The position numbers and the translations under genes were made by a program. Of a stretch of DNA of 64,000 nucleotides, positions 41,867 through 64,000 are shown one piece after another. The notes under the pieces were generated by a model. The model ran no database searches. It had not been told where the DNA came from and was given only the letters and a program-made list of their open reading frames with translations. The stretch is from contig NZ_AP022564.1 of NCBI RefSeq assembly GCF_010727125.1, positions 2,294,001-2,358,000 on the forward strand. The letters are read 5' to 3'. The number at the start of each line of letters is the position of its first letter. The stretch's first letter is position 1. Source of the stretch: Mycolicibacter terrae (GTDB lineage: Bacteria; Actinomycetota; Actinomycetes; Mycobacteriales; Mycobacteriaceae).

Positions 41867-43639
41867 GTGGCACACCTGCTCGGAGCCGAGGCCCTTCACC
41901 TGCAGTACCCCACCGGCGTGGTGCTCGACTCGGTCACCCTCGGGGTGAATGACGGCGCCCGCATCGGCATCGTGGGTCGCAACGGCGACGGCAAATCCTC
42001 TCTGCTGCGGTTGCTCGCCGGTGCCATGACGCCGGACTCCGGCCGGGTCACCCGCCGCACCGGCCTGCGGGTCGCGTTGCTGGACCAGGCCGACACCCTC
42101 GACCCCGACCGCACCCTCGGGGCGACGTTGGTCGGCGACCAGGCCGACCACGAGTGGGCGTCCAGCCCGCGTATTCGTGATGTGGTCGAGGGACTGGTGT
42201 CCGACATCGCCTGGGATGCGACCGTCTCGGAGCTGTCCGGCGGGCAGCGCCGGCGGGTACAGCTGGCCGCGCTGCTGATCGGCGAATGGGACGTGATCGC
42301 CCTCGACGAGCCCACCAACCACCTCGACGTGGAGGGGATCACCTGGCTGGCCGGCCACCTGCAGCAGCGGTGGGCCCGCAACAGCGGCGGCCTGCTGGTG
42401 GTCACCCACGACCGCTGGTTCCTCGACGAGGTGGCCACCACCACGTGGGAGGTGCACGACCGCATCGTCGAGCCCTTCCAGGGCGGCTATGCGGCCTACG
42501 TCCTGCAACGGGTGGAACGCGACCGGATGGCCGCGGCCAGTGAAGCCAGGCGGCAGAACGTCTTACGCAAAGAGCTGGCCTGGCTGCGTCGGGGCGCGCC
42601 GGCGCGTACCTCCAAGCCGAAGTTCCGCATCGAGGCGGCCAACGCGCTGATCGCCGATGTTCCGCCGCTGCGCAACGAGGTCGAGCTTGTGAAGCTGGCG
42701 ACGGCGCGGCTGGGCAAGGACGTCATCGACCTGCTCGACGTTTCGGTCTCATTCGACGGCCGGGAGGTGCTGCGCGACATCGAGTGGCGGATCGGTCCCG
42801 GGGAGCGCACCGGGATCGTCGGCGCCAACGGCGCCGGGAAGTCCACCCTGCTCGGGCTGATCGCCGGCACCGTGACGCCCGACAGCGGACGGGTCAAGCG
42901 CGGCAAGACGGTGCGGCTGGGCATGCTCGATCAGCAGTCCGGGGAGCTGGCGTCGCTCGCCGCGGACCGGGTAGCCGACGTGCTGGGCCGGCTGCGCAAC
43001 GACTACCAGGTCGACGGCCGCGAGATGACCCCGGCTCAACTGCTGGAACGGCTCGGGTTCGGCAGCGCGCAACTGTCGGCGCGGGTCGGTGAGCTCTCCG
43101 GCGGGCAGCGCCGCCGGCTGCAGTTGATGCTCACCCTGCTGGCCGAGCCGAATGTGCTGGTGCTCGACGAGCCGACCAACGACGTCGACACCGACATGCT
43201 GACCGCCACCGAGGACCTGCTGGACTCCTGGCCGGGCACGCTGATCGTCGTCTCCCACGACCGGTATCTGCTGGAGCGCGTCACCGATCAGCAGTACGCG
43301 ATCCTGGACGGCCGCCTGCGGCATCTGCCCGGTGGTGTCGACGAGTACCTGCGGCTGGCCGCAGCTGCACGCCGGGTGCCGGTGTCGCGACCGGCGCCGG
43401 CTGCTTCGGGGGCACTGTCGGGAGCGGAATTGCGTGCCGCACAGAAAGATCTGACCGCCGTCGAGCGCCGGCTGGCACGGCTGGCCGAACAGATCGAGGC
43501 CAAGCATCACGAGCTGGCCGCTTTTGACCACTCCGATCACGTGGGGCTGGCGAAGCTCACCCGGGAGTTGCGTGCTCTGGAGGACGAGGTGACCGAGCAG
43601 GAGGGCCGCTGGCTGGAGCTCTCGGAGATCGTCGAATAG
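41867..43639 (+). CDS. ABC-F family ATPase, intact
   Basis: This soluble protein has two ABC domains and no membrane segment; ABC-F proteins act on the ribosome, some giving antibiotic protection. Domain 1 has GRNGDGKSS at residues 37-45, LSGGQRRRVQLA and LDEPTNHLDVEG. Domain 2 has GANGAGKSTLL, LSGGQRRRLQLM and LDEPTNDVDTDM. The interdomain linker is charged and the C-terminus is a coiled coil. GTG 41867 (VAHLLGAEALHLQ) is chosen; there is no clear ribosome site and TAGCGT lies 7 nt upstream, so it may be leaderless. In M. tuberculosis H37Rv the counterpart is annotated in two pieces, Rv1668c and Rv1667c; here it is one frame. Confidence 0.88.
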   Translation: MAHLLGAEALHLQYPTGVVLDSVTLGVNDGARIGIVGRNGDGKSSLLRLLAGAMTPDSGRVTRRTGLRVALLDQADTLDPDRTLGATLVGDQADHEWASSPRIRDVVEGLVSDIAWDATVSELSGGQRRRVQLAALLIGEWDVIALDEPTNHLDVEGITWLAGHLQQRWARNSGGLLVVTHDRWFLDEVATTTWEVHDRIVEPFQGGYAAYVLQRVERDRMAAASEARRQNVLRKELAWLRRGAPARTSKPKFRIEAANALIADVPPLRNEVELVKLATARLGKDVIDLLDVSVSFDGREVLRDIEWRIGPGERTGIVGANGAGKSTLLGLIAGTVTPDSGRVKRGKTVRLGMLDQQSGELASLAADRVADVLGRLRNDYQVDGREMTPAQLLERLGFGSAQLSARVGELSGGQRRRLQLMLTLLAEPNVLVLDEPTNDVDTDMLTATEDLLDSWPGTLIVVSHDRYLLERVTDQQYAILDGRLRHLPGGVDEYLRLAAAARRVPVSRPAPAASGALSGAELRAAQKDLTAVERRLARLAEQIEAKHHELAAFDHSDHVGLAKLTRELRALEDEVTEQEGRWLELSEIVE

Positions 43640-43653
43640 CGCAGACTAGCGCG

Positions 43654-44307
43654 TCAGCGCCGCTCGAAGTGCTGGTAGTCCACCGGCGACTTCCAATTGC
43701 CGCCCCAGCGCCAGCCGGCGTCGGTGAAGACGCGCACCGCGGGGTCTCCGGGGTGCAGCAGTCCCGGTTCGATGCGGTGGCGATCCAGATAGACCGCGGC
43801 GTTCTTGGGCTCGAACCTGCCGCGATCGACCGACGGATTCAGCAGCGGGTTGATGTCGATGGCACGGCCGTAGGCGTGCTGGGCCCAGTTGCCCGAACCC
43901 GGGATCCGCCGGCAGTTGAATGCCGAGGTGTTGTTGTCCTCCATCGACAGTTCATCGTCGCCTCCGCGGTAGTTCGTGACCGACCGCATCTTCTCGATCG
44001 GGTAGTCCAGCTGGTAGAGCCGCTCGAATATCGCGACGACCTGCGGAACCAGGTCCTGATGCACGATCAGCTCGCCGCGGTGCGGTCGGGCGTCGAAGCC
44101 GAGGTGGGTCACGGTGACCCGCCGCAGCTGCGCCGGGGTGACCGGGCAGCCGGGGCGCCAGCTGACCCCGAGGTCGGCGGCGCTGACGGCGGTGACGGCT
44201 GCGGGTGCCGGTTGGGCGTCGGCGGATGGCGGGGGCGTCGCAGGCGAAGCGGCCGGCGGCGGCGCACCGGTGCATTGCGGCAACAGCCCGCACACCGCGA
44301 TCGCCAT
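43654..44307 (-). CDS. M15-family peptidase (VanY/endolysin-like), 217 aa
   Basis: This predicted zinc carboxypeptidase or L,D-endopeptidase acts on peptidoglycan. The zinc ligands fit HAYGRAID (His144, Asp151) and YQHF (His213), with WRWGGNW before the last, a pattern of the M15C subgroup. A short hydrophobic N-terminus with two cysteines and then a Pro/Ala-rich linker (residues 15-40) suggest export and surface anchoring. The lipobox is poor (LLPQC), so lipoprotein status is doubtful. The start is ATG 44307; TTG 44310 is adjacent. It converges on the ABC-F gene. Confidence 0.8.
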   Translation of the reverse strand: MAIAVCGLLPQCTGAPPPAASPATPPPSADAQPAPAAVTAVSAADLGVSWRPGCPVTPAQLRRVTVTHLGFDARPHRGELIVHQDLVPQVVAIFERLYQLDYPIEKMRSVTNYRGGDDELSMEDNNTSAFNCRRIPGSGNWAQHAYGRAIDINPLLNPSVDRGRFEPKNAAVYLDRHRIEPGLLHPGDPAVRVFTDAGWRWGGNWKSPVDYQHFERR

Positions 44308-44378
44308 CAAAAGGCGCCACGGGCTCAGAACGGTTCGGCGGGCGTTGATCCGCCCACGCTAGCGCAACGCGAGATCGG

Positions 44379-47082
<2,704 letters not shown>

Positions 47083-47109
47083 CGAGATTCTCCTTGCTTC
47101 GTACTGTAT

Positions 47110-49698
<2,589 letters not shown>

Positions 49699-49702
<4 letters not shown>

Positions 49703-50570
49703 GGGTTCACCACCTTGGTTCCGGTGCCGGCGTTGGTGAACAACTCGACCAGCACGCAGTGTTCGACCCGACCGTCGATGATGTGGGCACTGGGCACCCC
49801 GCCGCGCACCGCGCGCAGGCAGGCTTCGACTTTGGGGATCATCCCCGATTCCAGCTTCGGCAGCAGCTGCTCCAGCGCCGTGGTGTCGATCTCGCTGATC
49901 AGCGAATCGGTGTCTGGCCAGTCGGTGTAGAGGCCCTCGACGTCGGTGAGCATCAGCAGTTTCTCGGCCTGCAACGCTTCGGCGAGCGCGGCGGCCGCGG
50001 TGTCGGCGTTGATGTTGTGCACCACGCCGTCGGTGTCGGGCGCCAACGTGGAGACCACCGGAATCCGTCCCGCGGCAATGAGATCCAGCACCGCAGCGGT
50101 GTTGACCTGGTCGACATCGCCGACCAGCCCGATGTCGGTGGCGACGCCGTCGACGTTGACGCTGCGCCGCACCGCGGTGAACAGCGCGGCGTCCTCGCCG
50201 GTGATGCCGACGGCATAGGGCCCGTGTGCATTGATCAGCCCGACCAGTTCACGGCCCACCTGGCCGAACAGCACCATGCGCGCCACGTCGAGCACTTCCG
50301 GTGTGGTCACCCGGAATCCGCCCTTGAAGTCGCCTTCGATGCCGAGCCGGGAGAGCATGGTGCTGATCTGCGGCCCGCCGCCGTGCACCACCACCGGCTG
50401 GACGCCGCAGTTGAGCAGGAACGCCATGTCGGCGGCGAACGCGTGCTTGAGGATGTCGTCGGTCATGGCGTTGCCGCCGTATTTGACGACGACGATCTTG
50501 CCGTGCAGCTGCTTGAGCCAAGGCAGCGCTTCGGCTAGCACCTGGGCCTTGTCGTGTGTGGTCAGTTCGC

Positions 50571-50574
<4 letters not shown>
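49699..50574 (-). CDS. argB: N-acetylglutamate kinase
   Basis: This amino-acid kinase phosphorylates N-acetylglutamate and is usually the arginine-inhibited step in organisms with the ArgJ cycle. KYGGNAM is at residues 31-37; [10 protein letters not shown] and [15 protein letters not shown] are the nucleotide and substrate segments. It has 291 residues. ATG 50574 overlaps argJ as ATGA. Confidence 0.96.
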
Positions 50575-52948
<2,374 letters not shown>

Positions 52949-54391
52949 TCAGTCCCGCGCTGAATCACGGTAGGCCTCCAACAGCCGCAGCCACACCTCG
53001 CTGATCGTCGGGAAGCACGGCACGGCATGCCACAGCCGGTCGATCGGTACCCGGCCGGCGACGGCGATGGTGGCCGAGTGCAGCAGTTCGGCGACGCCGG
53101 GGCCGACGAATGTGACGCCGAGCAGATATTCCTGATCGGCGTCGACCACCATCCGCGCCCGGCCGGTGTAGCCGTCGGCGTGCAGTTTGGCGCCCTCCAC
53201 CGCCTCGCCGATCTCCACGTCGACCACCCGCACCCGGTGACCGGCCTGTTGCGCCTCCTCGGCGGAGAGTCCGACCGCGGCGGCCTCGGGGTCGGTGAAG
53301 AACACCTGCGGCACGGCGTGATGGTCGGCGGTGGCGGAATGTGCGCCCCACGGCGCGGTGTCCAACGGCTTTCCGGCCGCCCGAGCACCGATGGCGTCAC
53401 CGGCGATGCGTGCCTGGTATTTGCCCTCGTGGGTCAGCAGGGCCCGATGGTTGGCATCCCCGCACGCGTACAGCCACCCCTCGCCCACCGCGCCGACCCG
53501 GCAGGTGTCGTCCACCTCGAGCCAGTCCCCGGGAGTCAGGCCCACGGTCTCCAGGCCGATGTCATCGGTCAGCGGCGCGCGACCCGTCGCGCACAGAACC
53601 TCGTCGACTTCGAGCTCACTGCCGTCGTTCAGTTTCAGCCACACCGGGCCGTCGGGGTCGGGACGCCGCAACCGGGTGACCGAAACACCGGTGCGCACAT
53701 CGACACCCGCAGCGGTGAGGCTACGAGCCACATATTCGCCGGCGAAGGACTCCATCCGGGGCAGTAGTCCGGAGGTGCGAACCAGCATCGTCACCGAGGC
53801 GCCCAAACCCTGCCAGGCGGTGGCCATTTCGGCGCCCACCCCGCCGCCTCCGATCACCGCCAGGCGGGCCGGTACCGAGCTGGCCTCGGTGGCGTGCCGG
53901 TTCGTCCAGGGTCGGGCCTCGATGATCCCGGGAACGTCCGGGAGCGCTGCGCGGGTGCCGGTGCAGATCACGACCGCGTGGCGGGCGGTGAGCGTCGTCG
54001 TGTCACCGTCGGGTGTGGTGACGACGACCCGTCGTGGCCCGTCCAGGCGCCCGTGGCCGCGCACCAGGGTGGCGCCGATCCCGCCGACCCAGTCCGCTTG
54101 GCCGGTGTCATCCCAATCGCCGACAAAGCCGTTGCGGCGGCGGAACACCGCACCGGCATCCAGTGCGCCGGTGACAGCTTCGCGCGCGCCGGCGACCCGG
54201 CGGGCATCGTCGAACGCCAGCACCGGTCGCAGCAAGGCCTTGCTGGGAACGCAGGCCCAGTAGGAACATTCGCCGCCCACCAGTTCACGTTCGACGATCG
54301 CCACGGTCAGTCCGGCCGCCCGGGCGCGATCGGCGACGTTCTCGCCGACCGGTCCGGCGCCGAGCACGACGACGTCATGGGTTTCGGTCAT
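52949..54391 (-). CDS. Class I pyridine nucleotide-disulfide oxidoreductase, 480 aa
   Basis: This FAD enzyme belongs to the lipoamide dehydrogenase/mercuric reductase family. The FAD site GAGPVG is at residues 11-16. The redox disulfide is Cys42 and Cys47 in GECSYWACVPSK, which differs from the common GTCxNxGCxPSK but keeps C-x4-C. The NAD(P) site GGGGVGAE follows, and the C-terminal HAVPCFPTISE matches the dimer-interface catalytic His/Glu motif. No lipoyl or mercury-binding domain is attached. ATG 54391 has GAGGAGG 10 nt upstream. I know of no equivalent gene between argC and pheT in M. tuberculosis. Substrate unknown. Confidence 0.85.
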   Translation of the reverse strand: MTETHDVVVLGAGPVGENVADRARAAGLTVAIVERELVGGECSYWACVPSKALLRPVLAFDDARRVAGAREAVTGALDAGAVFRRRNGFVGDWDDTGQADWVGGIGATLVRGHGRLDGPRRVVVTTPDGDTTTLTARHAVVICTGTRAALPDVPGIIEARPWTNRHATEASSVPARLAVIGGGGVGAEMATAWQGLGASVTMLVRTSGLLPRMESFAGEYVARSLTAAGVDVRTGVSVTRLRRPDPDGPVWLKLNDGSELEVDEVLCATGRAPLTDDIGLETVGLTPGDWLEVDDTCRVGAVGEGWLYACGDANHRALLTHEGKYQARIAGDAIGARAAGKPLDTAPWGAHSATADHHAVPQVFFTDPEAAAVGLSAEEAQQAGHRVRVVDVEIGEAVEGAKLHADGYTGRARMVVDADQEYLLGVTFVGPGVAELLHSATIAVAGRVPIDRLWHAVPCFPTISEVWLRLLEAYRDSARD

Positions 54392-54534
54392 CTAGGCGAA
54401 TCCTCCTCGTGGAAGAACGACCGGTGTCGCTCGGCGGGCGGTAGCGATGACGAACAACGGGATGAGCGAAAGAGACCGCGACGGCGTCTGCCGTTGCGGT
54501 TCCATCCCAACACGGACGGCCCCGGTCCGCCACC

Positions 54535-54594
54535 GCGACGGTGCGCAGTTGCACGCTCAGACCCGGCGTGTCGTGTGCTAACACGCACGCTCGG
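54535..54594. repeat. 60-bp gene-end hairpin repeat, copy C
   Basis: It aligns without gaps to copies A and B: GCGACGGTGCGCAG at the start, GGCGTGTCG in the middle, and GTGCTAACACGCACGCTCG at the end, the last identical to copy A. It begins 12 bp after the pheT stop, in transcript-end position. The rest of 54392-54606 shows only the promoter area of the reductase gene. Confidence 0.75.
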
Positions 54595-54606
54595 CCAAGG
54601 TGGGGA

Positions 54607-57107
54607 CTACCGCAGGGCGGCACCTACGCGCTCGGCGGCGCAGGCCACGGCCGCATCGCGGGCCGCGCTGGCCTCGTCCTCGGTCAGGGTCCGATCCGCC
54701 GCCCGGAAGCGCAGCGCGAACGCCAGCGACTTGCGGCCGTCGGCGACCTGCGGGCCGGTGTAGACGTCGAACAGGGCGATGTCCTCCAGCAACTCACCGG
54801 CGCCGTCGCGCACCGCATCGGCCACCGACGCGGCAGTGACCTTCTCCTCAACCACCAGCGCGAGGTCCTGGAACACCGCGGGGAACGGCGACACCCGCGG
54901 CGCGGGCAGGGACTGCGTGATCGGGACGGCGTCCAGATTCAGCTCGACCGCGCAGGTGCCCTTGGGCAGCCCGGTGCGTTCGATGACGGCCGGATGCAAC
55001 TGCCCGGCGTGGCCGATCAGGGTCTCGCCCACCAGCACCTCGGCGCAACGGCCCGGATGCCACGGCAGGTACGCCCCGGATCGCAGCGTGACCTCGACCC
55101 CGCCGGCGCGGGCGATGACGCGGGCGGCCTCGATGGCATCGGCGGCCTCGACGGGCCGGCCCGGCCCCCACGGGCCGCGGGGTTCGGCCAGCCCGGTCAG
55201 CGCCACCGCGATGTGCTGCGGCTGGCGCGGCAGGGCGCCGTCGATTCCGGCGATCTCGGCGTCGCTGGGACGACGATCCACCGCGACGACGGGGATGCCG
55301 GCGCTGTCCGGTGTCGGCCGATCCGATTGCACCACCTGGGCGATCGAGAACAGCGCGACATCGCTGATACCGCGGGACACGTTGCGCCCCAATGCTTCCA
55401 GCAGGCCGGGCAGCAGCGTGCTGGCCAGTGCCGGCCGGTCGGCCTCCAGCGGGTTGAGCACCGACACCGTGGCGCGGCGCGGGTCGTCCTCGGCGAGCCC
55501 CCAGGCGTCGAAGACCCCGGCGGGCAGAAACGGGGTGGTGAGCACCTCGACGTAGCCGGCCAGCGCCAGCGACTTGCCGATCGCGCGGCGGCGACGCTGG
55601 ACGTCGGTCAGGCCCCGCCCGGCCGGTGCCGCCGGCAGCACCGACGGTATGGATTCCAGCCCCTCGAGCCGCAGCACCTCCTCGACCAGGTCGGCGGGCT
55701 GGCGCAGGTCCGGCCGCCAGCTCGGCGGGGCGACGGTCAGAGTCTCGCCGGCGGCGGAGACCGCGCAGCCGATCTGGGTCAGGCGCCGGGCAGTGGTGCC
55801 CTCGGGGTAGCTCACCCCGGCGACGCGGTCCGGCAGGTCCGCGGCGATCTCGATCGCCGGCTGCGACCAGTCCTCGACCGGGGGGTCACCGCGCCAGTCG
55901 GTCAGGGTGGATTCGACGACTCCCCCGGCGATCTCGGCCAGCAGCGTCGCGCAGCGGTCCAGCACCGCCACCGAGATGGCCGGGTCGACGGAGCGTTCGT
56001 AACGCCGGGCCGCCTCGCTGGGCAGGTGCAGGCGCCGCGCGGTCCGCGACACCGCCGCGGGGTCCCAGATCGCGGCCTCCAGCAGCACATCGCGCGAGTC
56101 CTCACGCATCTCGGTGCTCCCCGAGCCCATCACGCCGCCGATCGCGGCGGTCGCGACGTCGTCGACGATCAGCACGTCGGCCGGGTCGAGTTTGCGTTCG
56201 ACGTCATCCAGCGTGGTGACGGTCTCGCCGGGCCGGGCGAACCGCACGCCCAATGCGCCGGTGATCCGCGCCCGGTCGTGGGCGTGCATCGGGTGGCCGA
56301 GTTCGAGCATCACGTAGTTGGTGGCGTCGACGGCCGGCGAGATCGCCCGGATCCCGCAGAGCAGTAAGCGGCGTTGCAGCCACCACGGCGACACCGCCGC
56401 CGGGTCGATCCCGGTGACGCCGCGAAGCGCGAAGCGGCGCACCCCGGTGTCCGGCTGCACGCTCAGCGGCCACGCCTCACCCTCTGCGGGCAGCGCGGGC
56501 ACCGCAGCGCGGGAGGCCGGGTCGGCGAAGTCCAGGTCCAGCGCACTAGCCAGATCGCGTGCCAGCCCGCGCACCGACATGCAGTAGCCGCGGTCGGGGG
56601 TGATGGCCAGCTCGTACACCACGTCGTCGAGTCCGAGCACCTCGGTGGCGTCGGCGCCCGGTTCGGCGGTGCCGGCCGGCAGCACGAGGATGCCGGAATG
56701 GTCTGTGCTCAACCGTATTTCGGACGCCGAGCAGATCATCCCGTCGGAGGTGCGGCCGTAGGTCTTACGGGTGGCGATGGCGAAGTCACCGGGCAGCACC
56801 GCGCCGGGCAGGGCTACCACCACCAGCTCCCCGACGGCGAAATTGGTGGCACCGCAGACGATCTCACGTGGCTCGGATTCGCCGACGTCCACGAGGCAAG
56901 CCCGGATCGGCTTCTTGAACTCGGTGAGTTCCTCGATCTGGGTGACCCGGCCGACCTTGAACGGCCCGGTCACCGGCCCCAGGGTGTGCACCTCCTCGAC
57001 CTCGTGCCCGACCCGCAGCAGGGCCTGCTCCATGTCGGATGCGGAGATATCAAATCCGGGCGTGCCGACCGTCAGGACGTCGCGCAACCAGCTGTAGGGA
57101 ATGCGCA

Positions 57108-57108
<1 letters not shown>
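54607..57108 (-). CDS. pheT: Phenylalanyl-tRNA synthetase beta subunit
   Basis: This is the large subunit of the (alpha-beta)2 enzyme. An OB-fold tRNA-binding domain (about residues 40-150), the B3/4 editing domain (about 215-380), B5 (about 400-475) and the C-terminal anticodon-binding ferredoxin-like domain (last 95 residues) are all present. It is complete at 833 residues. ATG 57108 shares its A with the pheS stop (TGATG). Confidence 0.97.
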
Positions 57109-62419
<5,311 letters not shown>

Positions 62420-62561
62420 GTTTCCCCGCTTCTGCGCTGAAGGCGACCTGTGTAGAACTGCACAATTAGATGGCTTGTTCACGCAGACTATTCCAAGGAA
62501 CGGGGTTCCTCCACTCGACTGAGGGAATCGATTGCCGCAGAAAGCCGTCCGTGACGGGCAA

Positions 62562-63467
62562 TTACTCGGCGGCGGGAGGCTCGCGGTGAACCGCCTTGAG
62601 CCGGTACATCATCAGATCGGCGGGCACACCGCTGGTCTTGGCCGCCAGCACCTGGCGGCGGGCGCGCTTGGCCACCACACCCAATTCGTCGAGGTCGGCA
62701 GGGTCGATGCGCTCCAGTGTCGCCCCGGAGGCCATGATGCCGCCCTTGACCGCGCGCTCCATGACCCGGGCGGCGATGTTAACGTCCACCCCCAGCCAGT
62801 CGTCGGCCAGCCGCTGCGGCCGGCCGGTGTGGATACCGGCCCGCATGCGCGGGGTGAAGCCGTTGACCTCGACCGTGCCGATGGCCTCATGGGCCTCCAG
62901 CACCGCGCTCACCGCGATCAGCGGATCGCGGAACACCGCCATGATCCCGTCGCCCATCCGTTTGACGATGCGGCCCCCGGCGTCCAGCAGCGGCGGTTCC
63001 ACCGCCTGCGACACCCGCCGCAGCAGGGTCAGGGTGGCGTCGTCCCCGGACCGCAGCGACCACGTGGAGAAACCGACCAGGTCGGTGAAGACCAGCGTCG
63101 ACTCGGCGTTCGACGGCGCACGCGACATCCGCTGGGTCAGCGCCTGCCAGATCTGCAGAGCGCCCAGGCTGACCTCACGAGACGCCGCAGACCGGTCGCC
63201 CATCAGCCGGTCGGCCGCCCGCGCGGCCGCCTGCGGGCCCCCGTCACCGGCGGTGGACAGCGGATCGCCGAAATCCGGGTCCCCGGGCAGCGCCCGGCGC
63301 ACTCGCCGGACCAGGTCGACCACCCGCACGTCGTTGGTCGTTCGGTTCAACCAGGCCGCTGCCTCTTCGAGGGAGAACGAACGGCGGCGATCAGGGCTGG
63401 TCTGTTCGGGTATCTGCACCACCTCCTCGAGCTTGTCAGCCCGCCGACCGACCGGCTCGAGGTCCAT
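62562..63467 (-). CDS. Class III adenylate cyclase (Rv1647-like)
   Basis: This soluble cyclase makes cAMP from ATP. The metal-binding aspartates are Asp129 (FTDLVGFS) and Asp173 (KRMGDGIM). Adenine-specificity residues are Lys169 and Asp228 (WLGVDVN). The transition-state Asn230 and Arg234 are in place, so the enzyme should be active. The N-terminal 120 residues are helical and may be regulatory. It has 301 residues. The start is ATG 63467 (MDLEPVGRR); the longer frame to 63530 adds Cys/Trp-rich sequence that is not family-like. Confidence 0.9.
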   Translation of the reverse strand: MDLEPVGRRADKLEEVVQIPEQTSPDRRRSFSLEEAAAWLNRTTNDVRVVDLVRRVRRALPGDPDFGDPLSTAGDGGPQAAARAADRLMGDRSAASREVSLGALQIWQALTQRMSRAPSNAESTLVFTDLVGFSTWSLRSGDDATLTLLRRVSQAVEPPLLDAGGRIVKRMGDGIMAVFRDPLIAVSAVLEAHEAIGTVEVNGFTPRMRAGIHTGRPQRLADDWLGVDVNIAARVMERAVKGGIMASGATLERIDPADLDELGVVAKRARRQVLAAKTSGVPADLMMYRLKAVHREPPAAE

Positions 63468-63568
63468 GTGCCTCAGCGTAGGGGGCGGTTGCGGCCACCA
63501 GCAACGGCCCAGGCACGTGGCACACGCCACGATCGGCGATCGTTACGCGACGCGCCCTCGATAATGTA

Positions 63569-63584
63569 GACAACGCCTGTTGTC
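63569..63584. promoter_or_regulatory. Inverted repeat upstream of the DUF2236 gene
   Basis: GACAAC-GCCT-GTTGTC is a perfect dyad lying 40 bp before the start codon. CATAAT (63584-63589), a plausible -10, abuts it. A TetR-type repressor is the most likely ligand, but none is encoded in the window nearby. Confidence 0.45.
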
Positions 63585-63624
63585 ATAATTATGGTGATGT
63601 CAGCTTCACCAGACAGGAGACGTG

Positions 63625-64000
63625 ATGACCGTTACACCGACCACGTCCGCCGAGCGGGTTACGGCGCCCGCGGAGCAGAGTGCCCCCTCCAAGACCGCGC
63701 CCAAACCGGTCCCGGCCGTCGAGCCGTTGAACTCCGATTCGCTGACCTGGAAGTACTTCGGCGACATCCGCACCGGCGTGATGGGCATGTGGATCGGCAC
63801 CATCGAGAACATGTACCCCGGCCTGGGCGCCGGTGTGGAGGAGCACTCCAGCCTGTGGCGTGAGCCGCTGCAACGGGTCACCCGGTCGGTGTATCCGATC
63901 ATGGGCGTGGTCTATGACGGTGTCCGCGCCCAGCAGACCGGCGCCTCGATCCGCGACTGGCACCGCGACATCAAGGGAACCGACGCGCAGGGCCGGCGCT
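63625..64000 (+). CDS. DUF2236/MpaB-like oxygenase, N-terminal part (Rv1645c-like)
   Basis: The frame runs off the right edge after 125 codons. After a polar, Pro-rich N-terminus (about 35 residues), DSLTWKYFGDIRTG and MGVVYDGVRAQQTGASIRDW match the start of the DUF2236 (oxygenase MpaB/latex-clearing-like) fold; the heme-ligand His segment HRDIKG is just visible. The start is ATG 63625, with GTG 63622 adjacent and AGGAGA 4-8 nt upstream. It stands divergent from the cyclase gene. Confidence 0.75.
   Translation, partial: MTVTPTTSAERVTAPAEQSAPSKTAPKPVPAVEPLNSDSLTWKYFGDIRTGVMGMWIGTIENMYPGLGAGVEEHSSLWREPLQRVTRSVYPIMGVVYDGVRAQQTGASIRDWHRDIKGTDAQGRR

Overview
This window is a stretch of mycobacterial chromosome. 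The evidence is the gene order (der-cmk-rluB-scpB-scpA-parA, xerD-NUDIX-pyrG, mctB-steA, recN-nadK-tlyA, tyrS, argCJBDFRGH, pheST, a class III cyclase), very high GC3, frequent GTG starts, and a glycine-rich PGRS protein. A complete rRNA operon lies just downstream of tyrS, which is the rrnB position of mycobacteria with two rRNA operons. The 16S helix 18 is 14 nt longer than the short fast-grower form and 2 nt longer than the M. tuberculosis form as I remember them. That combination points to the M. terrae complex (Mycolicibacter). This is an inference from sequence, not a database match.

Layout. 1-0.7 kb: the end of an unknown gene and tRNA-Pro(GGG). 0.8-3.3 kb: a patatin-like lipase and a TauE/SafE permease. 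3.3-8.65 kb: a tightly overlapping minus-strand operon for ribosome assembly (der, rluB), CMP kinase and chromosome segregation (scpAB, parA-like). 8.7-15.3 kb: a COMT-like methyltransferase, then xerD, an ADP-ribose pyrophosphatase, pyrG, mctB/steB and steA. 15.4-22.3 kb: recN-nadK-tlyA and a fused TPR/HAD phosphatase gene, bracketed by two paralogous small secreted proteins that share an upstream inverted repeat. 22.3-26.35 kb: a three-gene cassette (alpha/beta hydrolase, Baeyer-Villiger monooxygenase, divergent PucR-type regulator) flanked by direct copies of the rRNA-operon terminator plus the 5S 3' end. 26.3-33.3 kb: rrnB (5S, 23S, 16S on the minus strand) and tyrS. 33.7-43.6 kb: a secreted DUF1214-type protein, mpg, an ABC exporter/TetR operon with tandem operators, a Trm112-like protein, a lipase/acyl-CoA-synthetase fusion and an ABC-F ATPase. 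43.6-54.4 kb: an M15 peptidase, the complete arginine operon and a flavin disulfide reductase. 54.6-64 kb: pheT-pheS, a 1377-residue PGRS protein with a Sec signal instead of a PE domain, an adenylate cyclase, and the start of a DUF2236/MpaB-like gene.

How the genes work together. Most minus-strand genes form translationally coupled operons with 1-8 bp overlaps (ATGA, GTGA or TGATG junctions). The arginine operon carries every step from N-acetylglutamate to arginine plus its repressor ArgR, with ARG-box-like palindromes at argC. The BVMO and hydrolase overlap by 4 bp and plausibly act in sequence (ketone to ester, then ester cleavage), controlled by the divergent regulator through an 18-bp palindrome. 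The ABC/TetR operon looks autoregulated.

Accessory signals are concentrated in the DNA around rrnB, in the two secreted paralogues, in the PGRS gene, and in a 60-bp hairpin repeat found at three gene ends. No transposase, CRISPR array or phage gene is visible.
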